A DNA stretch of 64,000 bases from contig PLBO01000054.1 in the NCBI GenBank assembly GCA_003134555.1, positions 1 to 64,000 on the forward strand, given 5' to 3'. This document shows, in pieces, positions 27,898 to 34,954 of this stretch. The position numbers and the translations under genes were made by a program. This DNA comes from Actinomycetota bacterium (lineage in GTDB: Bacteria > Actinomycetota > Acidimicrobiia > IMCC26256 > PALSA-610). A model generated the notes under the pieces. The model had not been told where the DNA came from. It worked only from the letters and a program-made list of their open reading frames with translations, and made no database searches. Each line of letters starts with the position of its first letter. Position 1 is the stretch's first letter.

Positions 27898-28817
27898 TCG
27901 ACCTGGGCGGGGTCGCCGGCGATGGGAGGTTCAAAGGTCAGCGTGCGTGCATCTAGGTCGGCGGTAACGACGCCACCGCGATGCTCCACCACCTGGCGGA
28001 AGACCAAGTACCCCCGAAGGATTGCGAGCTGCCAGTCGGCGCGGCTGCGGCTGGAAACCTCGAGGTGGCAGGTCATCTTCCCGCACATCTTGACGATTGA
28101 CGGCGGAACGTTCGTCGCCGTCTTGAAATAGGTGTGCTCGCCTGCCTCGGAGAAGATGTACGCCGTCACTCCCTCTTCGATCGCGGCGGCTCGCCCCCCG
28201 TCTTGGACGCGGTCGGTCGCGGGCTCATCGGTTCGTTTGCAGTCAAGGAGGCGTCTCAAGACGGGCGACCAACCGAGCACGGCCATGTGCGCAAGGTGGA
28301 ACACGTCGTGGTAGCGGTAGTCATCATCGTGTTCGCTGTTGTCATCGAGTGGATCGCCGATAGTCAATTCGTCGTTGGTTCGTACACCCCGGTACATGCG
28401 AACGCGCTGCAAGGATTCGCCAGAGTTGCTGGTGTCTTGCGTCTCGACGAGGGTGACGGTGAGACGGCGGGGAAGCTGTTGGTCCGGACTGAGGTGGGCG
28501 TCGTATCTGGCAAGCGGTTGCACGGCTCGGCTCGAGTCGAAAAGATCACGGGACTTGGTCAGGTTCTTCTCGGCAATCATGCTGAGGTCGAGCTCGTTGC
28601 GTCGAGCGAGGGCCGCGGCGTACCAGAGGACGTCGCCAAGCTCCTCCTCGACTTCGTCTCGGAATGCGCGGTAGCCCTGCTTGTCGCGCTCGCGCTTCTT
28701 GTACTCGGCCATGAGCTGGCCAACCTCACCTCCGAGGCCAATGAGCGGAAGTAGCCGGTCGTCGATGGGCAGCCTGTCGGTGCCTGCAGAGAGCTCTTGA
28801 TAGTCGCTTAGATCCAT
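27894..28817 (-). CDS. MazG-like nucleotide pyrophosphohydrolase with a C-terminal domain
   Basis: A 307-residue protein. Residues 1-90 are an all-alpha NTP pyrophosphohydrolase (MazG) domain: GLGGEVGQLMAEY and DEVEEELGDVLWYAAAL give the acidic metal-binding ExxE/ExxD pattern, although the first motif reads EVGQ with Gln in place of the usual second Glu. A variable beta-containing stretch follows, then a helical C-terminal domain (YRYHDVFHLAHMAVLGWSPVLRRLL, AAIEEGVTAYIF), of the type I remember from phage MazG proteins linked to base modification. Such enzymes remove or monitor (d)NTPs. The ATG has a 16-base gap to the protease gene; the stop overlaps the next gene. Confidence 0.8.
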   Translation of the reverse strand: MDLSDYQELSAGTDRLPIDDRLLPLIGLGGEVGQLMAEYKKRERDKQGYRAFRDEVEEELGDVLWYAAALARRNELDLSMIAEKNLTKSRDLFDSSRAVQPLARYDAHLSPDQQLPRRLTVTLVETQDTSNSGESLQRVRMYRGVRTNDELTIGDPLDDNSEHDDDYRYHDVFHLAHMAVLGWSPVLRRLLDCKRTDEPATDRVQDGGRAAAIEEGVTAYIFSEAGEHTYFKTATNVPPSIVKMCGKMTCHLEVSSRSRADWQLAILRGYLVFRQVVEHRGGVVTADLDARTLTFEPPIAGDPAQVE

Positions 28818-28833
28818 CTGGCGCTTCCCGTCT

Positions 28834-29562
28834 TCAGTAGGTGAGCATCGTGCGAGGGTCGAGTACCGCGGCTTGAACTGCGAAGGCGGTCAGGTAGTCG
28901 ATGGGTATCCATCCGTAGCCACCGGCACCCCATCCGGGACCCCAGCTGTTCCGGACGAGGAGGCGTCGCGTCAGCCCATCTGCGGAAGTGGCCGCTCCGA
29001 CGACAACGACGCCGTGGTAATCGCCGAGGGCGCTCGTGATGATGGGGACTGCGATCTCCCCATCGAGGTCGGGGTTCTCGAACTCGTGCGTGAGCTCGAT
29101 GAGCAACACGACGACGAACTCCGCGGCGAGCGCAAGCTCGATGAGATCCTCGACGCCGTCGTGGGCGATTGGAACGTCGAGCACGTTGGCACAGTGCCAG
29201 TCGACGTTGGCGGTCGCTGGCGGATCTGGCTCGGTGTCTGCGCCGAGGGTGCCGTCGTAAGGCCAAGTTGCTTCGGACGGTTGGCCTCGCTCGTCCATAG
29301 CGTTCGAAGCGTCAGCGATCGTGGTTCCGTTGTGGTCGCCGCGCCCGTGGTCGACGCAGTGCTGCCACACCGGTTCGACAGCGAGCGCTTCGACTTCTGC
29401 TGTTGCACGAACGAGTGATCGGAGGGCTTCGTGCGCCGTCGTCGCGGCGAACGGAACACATAGTGGTCGTGCACCCTGTTGCCGGACGTCCGGTACGTGA
29501 TCGCGGAGGTCGACAGGTGGTCTGGCCAGGCTCGTTGCGAGCCGGGTTGCTAGCGAACGCAT
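28834..29562 (-). CDS. Papain-like (C1A) cysteine protease
   Basis: A 242-residue protease with a full papain triad. Q29 and C35 are in QGARPLC, at exactly the Q19-C25 spacing of papain; H183 is in DYHGVVVVGA; N205 is in RNSWGPGWGAGGYGW. No signal peptide or pro-domain is visible, so it should be cytosolic and needs some other restraint. The preceding gene, six bases away, encodes a protein with a chagasin-like inhibitor fold, whose family blocks C1 proteases. I infer a toxin- or effector-like protease held inactive by that partner. Substrate unknown. Confidence 0.85.
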   Translation of the reverse strand: MRSLATRLATSLARPPVDLRDHVPDVRQQGARPLCVPFAATTAHEALRSLVRATAEVEALAVEPVWQHCVDHGRGDHNGTTIADASNAMDERGQPSEATWPYDGTLGADTEPDPPATANVDWHCANVLDVPIAHDGVEDLIELALAAEFVVVLLIELTHEFENPDLDGEIAVPIITSALGDYHGVVVVGAATSADGLTRRLLVRNSWGPGWGAGGYGWIPIDYLTAFAVQAAVLDPRTMLTY

Positions 29563-29568
29563 GCGCGC

Positions 29569-30915
29569 CTACTCGTCGAGGTTTGAATCGTCGGGGTCAA
29601 GGGGCGGGGGAAGCGCGGTGAGTTGGCGCTCGTGCACTTCGGTGACCCACGTGTCATCCTCGTCGGCGCCGGCGAGCTGTTCGATAGAAAAGGCGTTGCG
29701 TCGAGTCTCGACAACGGCGTGGAGCGAGTACTCCTGGATGGTCGCGCTGGGACCGTACGGGCTCCGGTACGCCAGCCGGACGGTGTGCGCGCCAGGCTGT
29801 CCGAATCGGACACCCAAGAGCCTTCGGCCGGTCCCGCCCGCGAGCGGCCCCGGATCCCAAGTGGCCGCGTCAACGCTGCGGTCGGGGGACGCCGTAGCGA
29901 GTCGCATGGCACGCGCGTCCTTCGCGCGCGCGGCTGGAGCGCGACGGGGAACGTACTGGTCACCGACGACGTCCACTCCAGCATGCTCGGTCGAGTCGTC
30001 GCGTTGTGGTTCGGCATCCCTGGCGCGGGCTCGAAGCCGCTTGATGATCGCTTCCGGAGCACGATGGCGGCGATTTGCGTCAGCCAAATCGTTCAGAAAC
30101 CGCGCCTGGGACTCCGCTCGGTGCCGCGCGTCGATCGTTTCGGCGAACGACACAGGTGCAGGTGTGTCGATCACGCTGTGCGACTCGTCAGCAAGCATCC
30201 ACCGGTAGCCGCTGCTTCGGTTCTCTGGAAGGGAGATGACGGCTTCGTCCTCTATGCGGAGGGAAAGGACCTGGTCGTCCCATTGCTCGTCGACGGGCCA
30301 GACGTCGGCCCATCCGTTGATCGGGCGTCGGCCATGCGCCAGATCCGTCTTGATTGCGAGCGGACGCTGTCGAAGTAGTTCTTGGGCCCCGCCGCCAGCG
30401 ACCACGTTCAGATTCACCAGTTGTCGGACCGCCGCTTCGTAGCTCACACCGGCTTCGCGTGCGAGGGCGTAGCACTGCTGCGCGTTGATCGGCTCATGGG
30501 AGGACGGACGCACGCGTTGGAGGATTGACAGCACGAGGGACGGCGGCATCAGGAGGTTCCCCGCAAAGATCTGTGCAAGTCGCTCGCGTTCGGCGGGAGC
30601 CGGTCCGAAGATCTGCTCGTGACTGTCCGCTACAACGCCATGCTCAAGTCGCCAATGGCCAAGCTCGTGGCCGGCGGTGTACCGCTGAACTGTGAGAGGG
30701 CGCTGCGTAGTGATCAGAACGCCACCGCTGCCGTCCGGCACGAACGCTCCGAGAGCGTTGTCGAGCGGCATGAACGCGAGCCACAACCCGACTCGCTCGC
30801 ACAGACCAAAGACGTCAATCTGGCGACTCTGATCTACGCCTGCCTCGTCAAGGAGCGACAGCGCGGCTTCAGCAGCCTCGATGCGTTGCTGCCAGGTACG
30901 GTTCGGATTCGCCAT
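29569..30915 (-). CDS. ImmA/IrrE metallopeptidase fused to chagasin-like protease inhibitor
   Basis: A 448-residue protein. Residues 1-180 form an ImmA/IrrE zinc-peptidase domain (AGHELGHW, HELGH at 83-87, then a Glu-containing helix with FAGNLLMPP). Residues about 213-400 resemble the chagasin (I42) cysteine-protease-inhibitor fold: the L4 signature appears as ENRSSGYRW at 231-239, and the closing strands GTGRRLLGVRF and AHTVRLAYRSP fit the chagasin C-terminus, where family members have an RPW-type loop. About 90 residues, partly Arg-rich, are inserted between the two halves. I infer that it inhibits the papain-like protease made by the next gene and senses or relays a signal through its own peptidase. 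It starts with a TGATG overlap on the XRE gene. Confidence 0.75.
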   Translation of the reverse strand: MANPNRTWQQRIEAAEAALSLLDEAGVDQSRQIDVFGLCERVGLWLAFMPLDNALGAFVPDGSGGVLITTQRPLTVQRYTAGHELGHWRLEHGVVADSHEQIFGPAPAERERLAQIFAGNLLMPPSLVLSILQRVRPSSHEPINAQQCYALAREAGVSYEAAVRQLVNLNVVAGGGAQELLRQRPLAIKTDLAHGRRPINGWADVWPVDEQWDDQVLSLRIEDEAVISLPENRSSGYRWMLADESHSVIDTPAPVSFAETIDARHRAESQARFLNDLADANRRHRAPEAIIKRLRARARDAEPQRDDSTEHAGVDVVGDQYVPRRAPAARAKDARAMRLATASPDRSVDAATWDPGPLAGGTGRRLLGVRFGQPGAHTVRLAYRSPYGPSATIQEYSLHAVVETRRNAFSIEQLAGADEDDTWVTEVHERQLTALPPPLDPDDSNLDE

Positions 30916-31313
30916 CAGCTCTTCGGATTTCGCTTCCGAGGTGTGGGGCGTCGCCCTGTTCCCGCCACATCGCCGCCGCCAGGTCGGCCAGCAGCAGCGA
31001 GGAACTCAGCGAATCTGAGCACCTGTTCCTTGTCCTGATCTGAGAGTTGCGCAGTCGCGCGGAAGAGCGGCTCGACGTCGTGAAGCTCGATCTGCTCATC
31101 GCCCAGGAGCCAACCCACCGGCCGGCGATAGAGCCGAGCGAGTCTGCGGAGTTCGACCCCCGACACTTTGCGCTTCCCGGCCTCAAGCGCAGACAGACTG
31201 GTTCGCGGGATCCCTAGCGCGCTCGCGACGTCTTCCTGTAGCAGCCCGACGTACTCCCGTGCTTCGCGAAGCCGGTTGCCAATCGCGGCGTGTTCTTCAA
31301 GTTCGTCAGACAT
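30915..31313 (-). CDS. XRE-family transcriptional regulator
   Basis: A 132-residue protein with an N-terminal XRE helix-turn-helix (residues about 10-65: REYVGLLQEDVASALGIPR, SLSALEAGKRKVSG) and a basic tail. The following gene encodes an ImmA/IrrE peptidase, and in ICEBs1-type and many toxin-antitoxin loci such a peptidase cleaves its XRE partner. The likely operator is the 17-bp palindrome between the -35 and -10 of the operon promoter at 33023-33039. It is the fourth gene of the operon and lies 48 bases after the AcpS gene, the largest gap in the operon, so a second internal promoter is possible. Confidence 0.85.
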   Translation of the reverse strand: MSDELEEHAAIGNRLREAREYVGLLQEDVASALGIPRTSLSALEAGKRKVSGVELRRLARLYRRPVGWLLGDEQIELHDVEPLFRATAQLSDQDKEQVLRFAEFLAAAGRPGGGDVAGTGRRPTPRKRNPKS

Positions 31314-31361
31314 CGTTACTCCGGTCGAAGGTGACTCCTGGCGTACGCGTCAGCACAGTGC

Positions 31362-31781
31362 TCACGCCCGAACAGCGAGCGCGATCGCTGCCGCCCATGA
31401 CGACTCGTGGGTAATGGACACGTGACATGTCCTGACGTCCAGCTCCTCTGCTGCTTCGGCCGCTCGCCCTCGGAGCACAACTTCGGGAGCCCCAGATGCT
31501 CTGGCGGTGATCTCGATGTCGATGGGGTCGATCTCGCCGACGCCAGACCCGAGGCTCTTCATCACCGCTTCCTTCGCCGCCCATCGGCCAGCGAGCCGTT
31601 CGACGCGCCGCTCTGTTGCATTCTGCTCGGGAACGGTCCAGTACGCGTCAACGAAGGACTGCCCTCCCGCGTCAAGGAGAGACCGCATCAGTTCTATGTC
31701 AACGAGATCGATTCCGATCCCAGAGACATCCCCGAACATGTCCGCCGCGACGGAACGGATAAGGCGATCAGGAAGGTCCAC
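31362..31781 (-). CDS. acpS: AcpS-type 4'-phosphopantetheinyl transferase
   Basis: A 139-residue holo-acyl-carrier-protein synthase family member. It has the GIGIDLVDIE motif near residue 22, the LAGRWAAKEAVMKSLG block near 83 with the catalytic Lys/Glu pair, and the VSITHESSWAAAIA strand near the end. It should transfer phosphopantetheine from CoA to a Ser of a carrier protein. Two genes upstream lies a short protein with an ACP-like helix pattern, so the pair probably works together. GTG start at 31781 with GGAGG eight bases upstream. Finding an AcpS on a conjugative element outside a polyketide cluster is unusual. Confidence 0.88.
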   Translation of the reverse strand: MDLPDRLIRSVAADMFGDVSGIGIDLVDIELMRSLLDAGGQSFVDAYWTVPEQNATERRVERLAGRWAAKEAVMKSLGSGVGEIDPIDIEITARASGAPEVVLRGRAAEAAEELDVRTCHVSITHESSWAAAIALAVRA

Positions 31782-31784
31782 CGA

Positions 31785-32639
31785 TCACACCTCCGACGAC
31801 GCCGCTGCGACGGCTGTGAGGGCTTCGTCAACGAACTGGTCTACTACGCCGCCAAACGTGGCGGGTTGGGCATCGGCCATTGTGGCGTGGACCACAAGTT
31901 CGCCCGGAACACATCCACCTTGCTGGCACAGAAACTGCAGGAGCGCCGACAGACCCACAAGGTTTCCGTACGCCTTCTCCACGAGGTACTGGTGGCGATA
32001 CACCGCAGTGCAATGCAGTTGGCCCTCGTACAACGTCAAGTCGATGTGAGTAAGGCAGGGAAAGCTTCGGGTTCGCTGGTCCGTAACGGCGTAGACCTGT
32101 ACACCAGAGATCGGCAGGTCGGTGTCGAGCGCGTCGGCACCAAGGTCAATGTCGAGTGTGTTGTTGGTGCGTCGGCCGGCGCGCGCTTGACTCCGAAGAC
32201 GAGCGATCCTCAACTCCAGTTGGTTCGTTCCACCGGCCACCTTGCCCGGCCAGGTGATCATCCGGGAAAAATATGTGCCGGACCTGTTTGCGCCGACGGT
32301 CCGCAGCATCGGGAGCATCCCGATGTAGCTCTCGTAGAGCGAGGCTGCAGCGTCATCCAACACAGCTTCCGAATCCGTCGCGATTGAAGGGTGCCAGTCG
32401 ATACAAGGATCGCGATAAAGCGAGGAGGGAAAGATCGTCTCTGCGACCGTATCGATCGACTGCGAACCGTTATGCGCAAGAAGCTTTTCGAGCTCGTCCC
32501 GGACTCCCATGACTTCAGCGCCCGGATCGCCCACGGCAGTGACAACATGCGTGAGCCGTCCACCCGGTGCCCGCCGGACCAGTTCGAACGTGCGAAGCCA
32601 GGCCTCGCTTAGCGTCGATGCGCTCACGAGATGGCTCAT
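31785..32639 (-). CDS. Thymidylate-synthase-like protein
   Basis: A 284-residue protein with thymidylate-synthase/dCMP-hydroxymethylase features. C195 in FPCLTHIDLTLYEG aligns with the nucleophile of PPC-type synthases; R215 (LHCTAVYRH) and N226 (AYGNLVGL) follow at exactly the C-R and R-N spacings (20 and 11) of C146, R166 and N177 in E. coli ThyA as I recall them. The strand and helix GGCVPGELVVHA also fits. The RSxD motif is degenerate (RHQY) and the terminal DxHLY is not conserved, so this may not be an ordinary dTMP maker; modification at C5 of a pyrimidine nucleotide is a better guess. ATG at 32639 in a TGATG overlap with the preceding gene. Confidence 0.75.
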   Translation of the reverse strand: MSHLVSASTLSEAWLRTFELVRRAPGGRLTHVVTAVGDPGAEVMGVRDELEKLLAHNGSQSIDTVAETIFPSSLYRDPCIDWHPSIATDSEAVLDDAAASLYESYIGMLPMLRTVGANRSGTYFSRMITWPGKVAGGTNQLELRIARLRSQARAGRRTNNTLDIDLGADALDTDLPISGVQVYAVTDQRTRSFPCLTHIDLTLYEGQLHCTAVYRHQYLVEKAYGNLVGLSALLQFLCQQGGCVPGELVVHATMADAQPATFGGVVDQFVDEALTAVAAASSEV

Positions 32640-33013
32640 CAAGCGACCGCGCCGTGAGAGACCGGGTGAAGGGTCCTATGGAGCAAGCGAGCCACACCCC
32701 CGACGCTTCGAAGCTCATCGCGGTCACTGACCCGCGACAAGTTGACCGGCTTTTGGACGCCGATCGCCTTGCCGACTTCGTTGATCAGCCACACGGCGAT
32801 AAGGCTCGGGATGCCGGGCGTTCCATCGGCTGCAGAGGTCAACTCAAGCCCAGGCCGTCCCGACCGAAGAACCTGCTCGAGGTCATGTTCCAGTCCTTCG
32901 ACCGAAAGTGACCTTGCCTCGGCGAGCGGATTCGTGAGCGAAACGGCCCCACCAGCCGGACTAGCGCTCGGCGGGGGAGGGGGAGGGGCGAATGATTTCA
33001 CGTCGGACTTCAT
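32639..33013 (-). CDS. Acyl-carrier-protein-like small protein, first gene of the operon
   Basis: A 124-residue protein. A Pro/Ser/Ala-rich tail (residues 8-25, with a run of seven prolines at 10-15 and around) precedes a helical domain. Residues 66-112 read GIPSLIAVWLINEVGKAIG, then RVSDRDELRSVGGVARLL, the spacing of an acyl carrier protein around its DSL serine and final helices; here the Ser70 is in PSL rather than DSL. With an AcpS two genes downstream, Ser70 is the likely phosphopantetheine site. The loss of the conserved Asp must be tolerated. The start codon coincides with the predicted transcript start, giving a leaderless mRNA. Confidence 0.6.
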   Translation of the reverse strand: MKSDVKSFAPPPPPPSASPAGGAVSLTNPLAEARSLSVEGLEHDLEQVLRSGRPGLELTSAADGTPGIPSLIAVWLINEVGKAIGVQKPVNLSRVSDRDELRSVGGVARLLHRTLHPVSHGAVA

Positions 33014-33020
33014 GACCTAC

Positions 33021-33049
33021 AGTGTCGGATAATCCGACATCCTTGTCAA
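33021..33049 (-). promoter_or_regulatory. Operon promoter with 17-bp palindromic operator
   Basis: On the minus strand TTGACA (33049-33044) is followed after 17 bases by GACACT (33026-33021), which keeps the key A2 and T6 of a -10. The predicted start is at or next to the ATG at 33013. Between and over the elements is the perfect palindrome TGTCGGAT-A-ATCCGACA at 33023-33039, well placed for repression by the XRE protein of the operon. Confidence 0.75.
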
Positions 33050-33076
33050 GCCATAATCATCAAGACCGTCCGCCAG

Positions 33077-33115
33077 CGGACCGTTTTGGCCCAGGATGGG
33101 CTCCTGGACGGTCCG
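33077..33115. repeat. Nested inverted repeat upstream of the operon promoter
   Basis: Outer arms CGGACCGT (33077-33084) and ACGGTCCG (33108-33115) enclose inner arms CCAGGA (33091-33096) and TCCTGG (33102-33107), with a six-base bulge. The structure lies about 30 bases upstream of the -35 box and could be a terminator for something to the right or a protein site. Confidence 0.5.
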
Positions 33116-33285
33116 TTTGACCCTCGTTCGGCTTTTCACTTTCGCCGCGACCAGTGAAGGCCCGGACCCTCCCAGACTCCCGTGCTTTCTCTCGAATCGT
33201 CGCGATACGCCGATCGAGCATCAGGTTGTAAGGGATGGAGTGCAGGGATGAGTGGTCCGGACGGGGCACACTGCCCGGCCTCGGA

Positions 33286-33381
33286 CTAGGGAATGCGCAG
33301 ACCGGAGATGCTCCGGCCCACCACCAGGCGCTGGATCTCCGAGGTCCCGTCGAAGATCGTGTAGCTCACCTCGTTCCATAA
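33286..33381 (-). pseudogene. C-terminal scrap of an acyl-CoA dehydrogenase
   Basis: The minus strand reads IFDGTSEIQRLVVGRSISG and ends at a TAG (33286-33288). This is the nearly invariant C-terminal signature of acyl-CoA dehydrogenases. Upstream of about 33381 the frame no longer resembles the family. Such a 3' tail is what an element leaves or carries when it integrates in, or excises from, the end of a dehydrogenase gene. Confidence 0.75.
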
Positions 33382-33420
33382 GAGCCGTGCCGGCACGTCC
33401 CCTGAGCACGCCCGACTCTG
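33352..33420. repeat. Direct repeat copy B (right flank of the 26-33 kb island)
   Basis: This partner of 25538-25606 shares about 81% of 69 positions in the same orientation. Its left ~30 bases are also the acyl-CoA dehydrogenase tail, and it contains the perfect 12-bp palindrome CGTGCCGGCACG. The pair has the layout of degenerate attachment sites. Confidence 0.7.
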
Positions 33421-33593
33421 CGGTTTGTTTATCGAGTCGAGCGAGGAGGCGTGAGTTGCCCGAGGTTCCCGGACCGGTTGGTTGCGGTGATCATTCCGCG
33501 CTGTTGGTTTCGTCGTCGACGGGACTGCGCATCGCGAACTACGAGCGGCGCCTCCAGCCATAGGTGCCGCTCGCTCGTGCGCGCATTCTCGGG

Positions 33594-33896
33594 TTACTTC
33601 AGTGGAGGATTCACCGGCGTGTCAGGTTGAGGCATCGGTGGCGATGCTGGCGGGCTACCGTCCCCGCCCTTTAGGACGCCGTCCCCGACCAGCGGAATTG
33701 AAGCGTTAGCAAAGACCGGCGCCTTTCCGCCCCCACCGTGCCCGCCTCCCCCGCCCGGACCCGCCGGCGAGCCGCCACCGCCACCGCCGCCACCGCCACC
33801 GCCATCGCCGCCTTGGATGACTTGGTCGATCACACCTGCCCGCAGGAGCAGGAGAGTGTGGTCATCTACCAGCTCCGCTCCTTCCGAACTATTCAC
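33594..33896 (-). CDS. Gly-rich small protein, third gene of the lower-GC cassette
   Basis: A 100-residue protein. Residues 1-28 are acidic and hydrophobic (NSSEGAELVDDHTLLLLRAGVIDQV), then a run of about ten glycines followed by Gly/Pro-rich repeats (SPAGPGGGGGHGGGG), and a Pro-rich end. No function is recognisable. The GTG at 33896 overlaps the TGA of the preceding gene and has AGGAGG five bases upstream, which supports it as a true gene. The Gly run suggests a flexible or disordered protein. Confidence 0.55.
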   Translation of the reverse strand: MNSSEGAELVDDHTLLLLRAGVIDQVIQGGDGGGGGGGGGGGSPAGPGGGGGHGGGGKAPVFANASIPLVGDGVLKGGDGSPPASPPMPQPDTPVNPPLK

Positions 33897-34954
33897 GGCT
33901 GCCTCCTCTCCACGTCGTCTGCCGTCTTCCACGTTAGTACCACCCCTGACACCGGGAGCACCCAGTTCCGCGTCTGCAATCGGAAGCCGCTCTGCGAGAA
34001 CGGGCGCGCAACCTTCGTTGCATTCGTCCCCATGAAATCAAGTAATCGCAAATGTTCTAAGCCAGTGCTCTGCTCGTCAATGCTGAACTCGATCTCCACG
34101 CCATGACACGAGTTCGTAATGGGGAGATAGAGCGTGCCAGTCTCAATATTGCGTCTTATGCGAATCTCGTAGTCCAGAGCTCGCCACGCTGACTCGCCTT
34201 GCCGCCCATCTCGCCGAGGCCGGCTAACTCGAACATCTCGGCCCTCAGCATACGTTATAACCTCACGATGCCAAGGGACGTCATCTACAGTGAAATTCAG
34301 GACATCAAACTCGGTCTTTGTTATTTCAGCGTGAGGTTTCACGTCTTCATCAAACAACCAAAATAGCAGTTGCTCTTCCGGCCGGCTACCATCATCTCGA
34401 GCAAGGCCTCGCAGCAGGTAGCTATCGTAATCTAACAAACATTCGTACCTATATCTGATAACCACGTCAATATATGCCGGGTCCACCGCCCGAGACACCC
34501 TCGCGTGGACTCGATAGTCCTTAGTCGCTTTAGCGGAGTCGATGAACTCCAGGCGCTCCATGAACTCCGGTACGGCCGACTGTTCCCCGAGGCGAACCTC
34601 AAGACACGCTGCGATTAGGTCATTGATCGCCTCGGGCGCAAGGCGATCTCGAATAGCAGCGAGATTGAGCCGAAGTTCGAGTGACCGCAGGATTGCCCCA
34701 CTTATGGCTTCGGTGTTCTCGTCCAGGCGAAGTTCAGCCTTGTCACTTGATGCCAATTCGAAGACGACTGCAACGCAGCCTGCACTCAGGAGGCTTGAGA
34801 TGATCCCCTCCCAGCTCGCAGACTTCCAATGATGTGTGGACACTACCACCCAAATTCCCATCCCGACAATAAGAAATGTAAAGCCAAGACAGAGGACACG
34901 GTAACGAACTATCTTGAGACGCAGATCGTGTAGATGACTTCTATTCAGCATCAC
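33893..34954 (-). CDS. Two-TM protein with large cytosolic domain, unknown
   Basis: A 353-residue protein. The N-terminus has membrane segments at about 18-38 (VLCLGFTFLIVGMGIWVVVS) and 49-66, and the rest (80-353) is a soluble domain with charged helices and then a beta-rich part (residues about 150-330). I do not recognise the soluble domain. Base composition is near 50% GC, lower than the rest of the element, which suggests separate origin. It is translated from an ATGA overlap with the methyltransferase-like gene, and its stop overlaps the Gly-rich gene. TM-anchored proteins in such cassettes are often effectors of defence systems; here only position supports that. Confidence 0.65.
   Translation of the reverse strand: MMLNRSHLHDLRLKIVRYRVLCLGFTFLIVGMGIWVVVSTHHWKSASWEGIISSLLSAGCVAVVFELASSDKAELRLDENTEAISGAILRSLELRLNLAAIRDRLAPEAINDLIAACLEVRLGEQSAVPEFMERLEFIDSAKATKDYRVHARVSRAVDPAYIDVVIRYRYECLLDYDSYLLRGLARDDGSRPEEQLLFWLFDEDVKPHAEITKTEFDVLNFTVDDVPWHREVITYAEGRDVRVSRPRRDGRQGESAWRALDYEIRIRRNIETGTLYLPITNSCHGVEIEFSIDEQSTGLEHLRLLDFMGTNATKVARPFSQSGFRLQTRNWVLPVSGVVLTWKTADDVERRQP

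Larger units (their letters stand above)
33116..33593. other. Gene-free stretch with an acyl-CoA dehydrogenase scrap and repeat copy B
   Basis: No intact gene. The recognisable parts are the dehydrogenase 3' fragment (33286-33381) and direct repeat copy B (33352-33420), listed separately. The sequence on either side of them shows no protein-like frame. Confidence 0.5.

Noticed and set aside
33761-33812. GCC/CCG-rich simple repeat
   Set aside because: It is the coding sequence of the Gly-run in the small protein, not a CRISPR or structural repeat.
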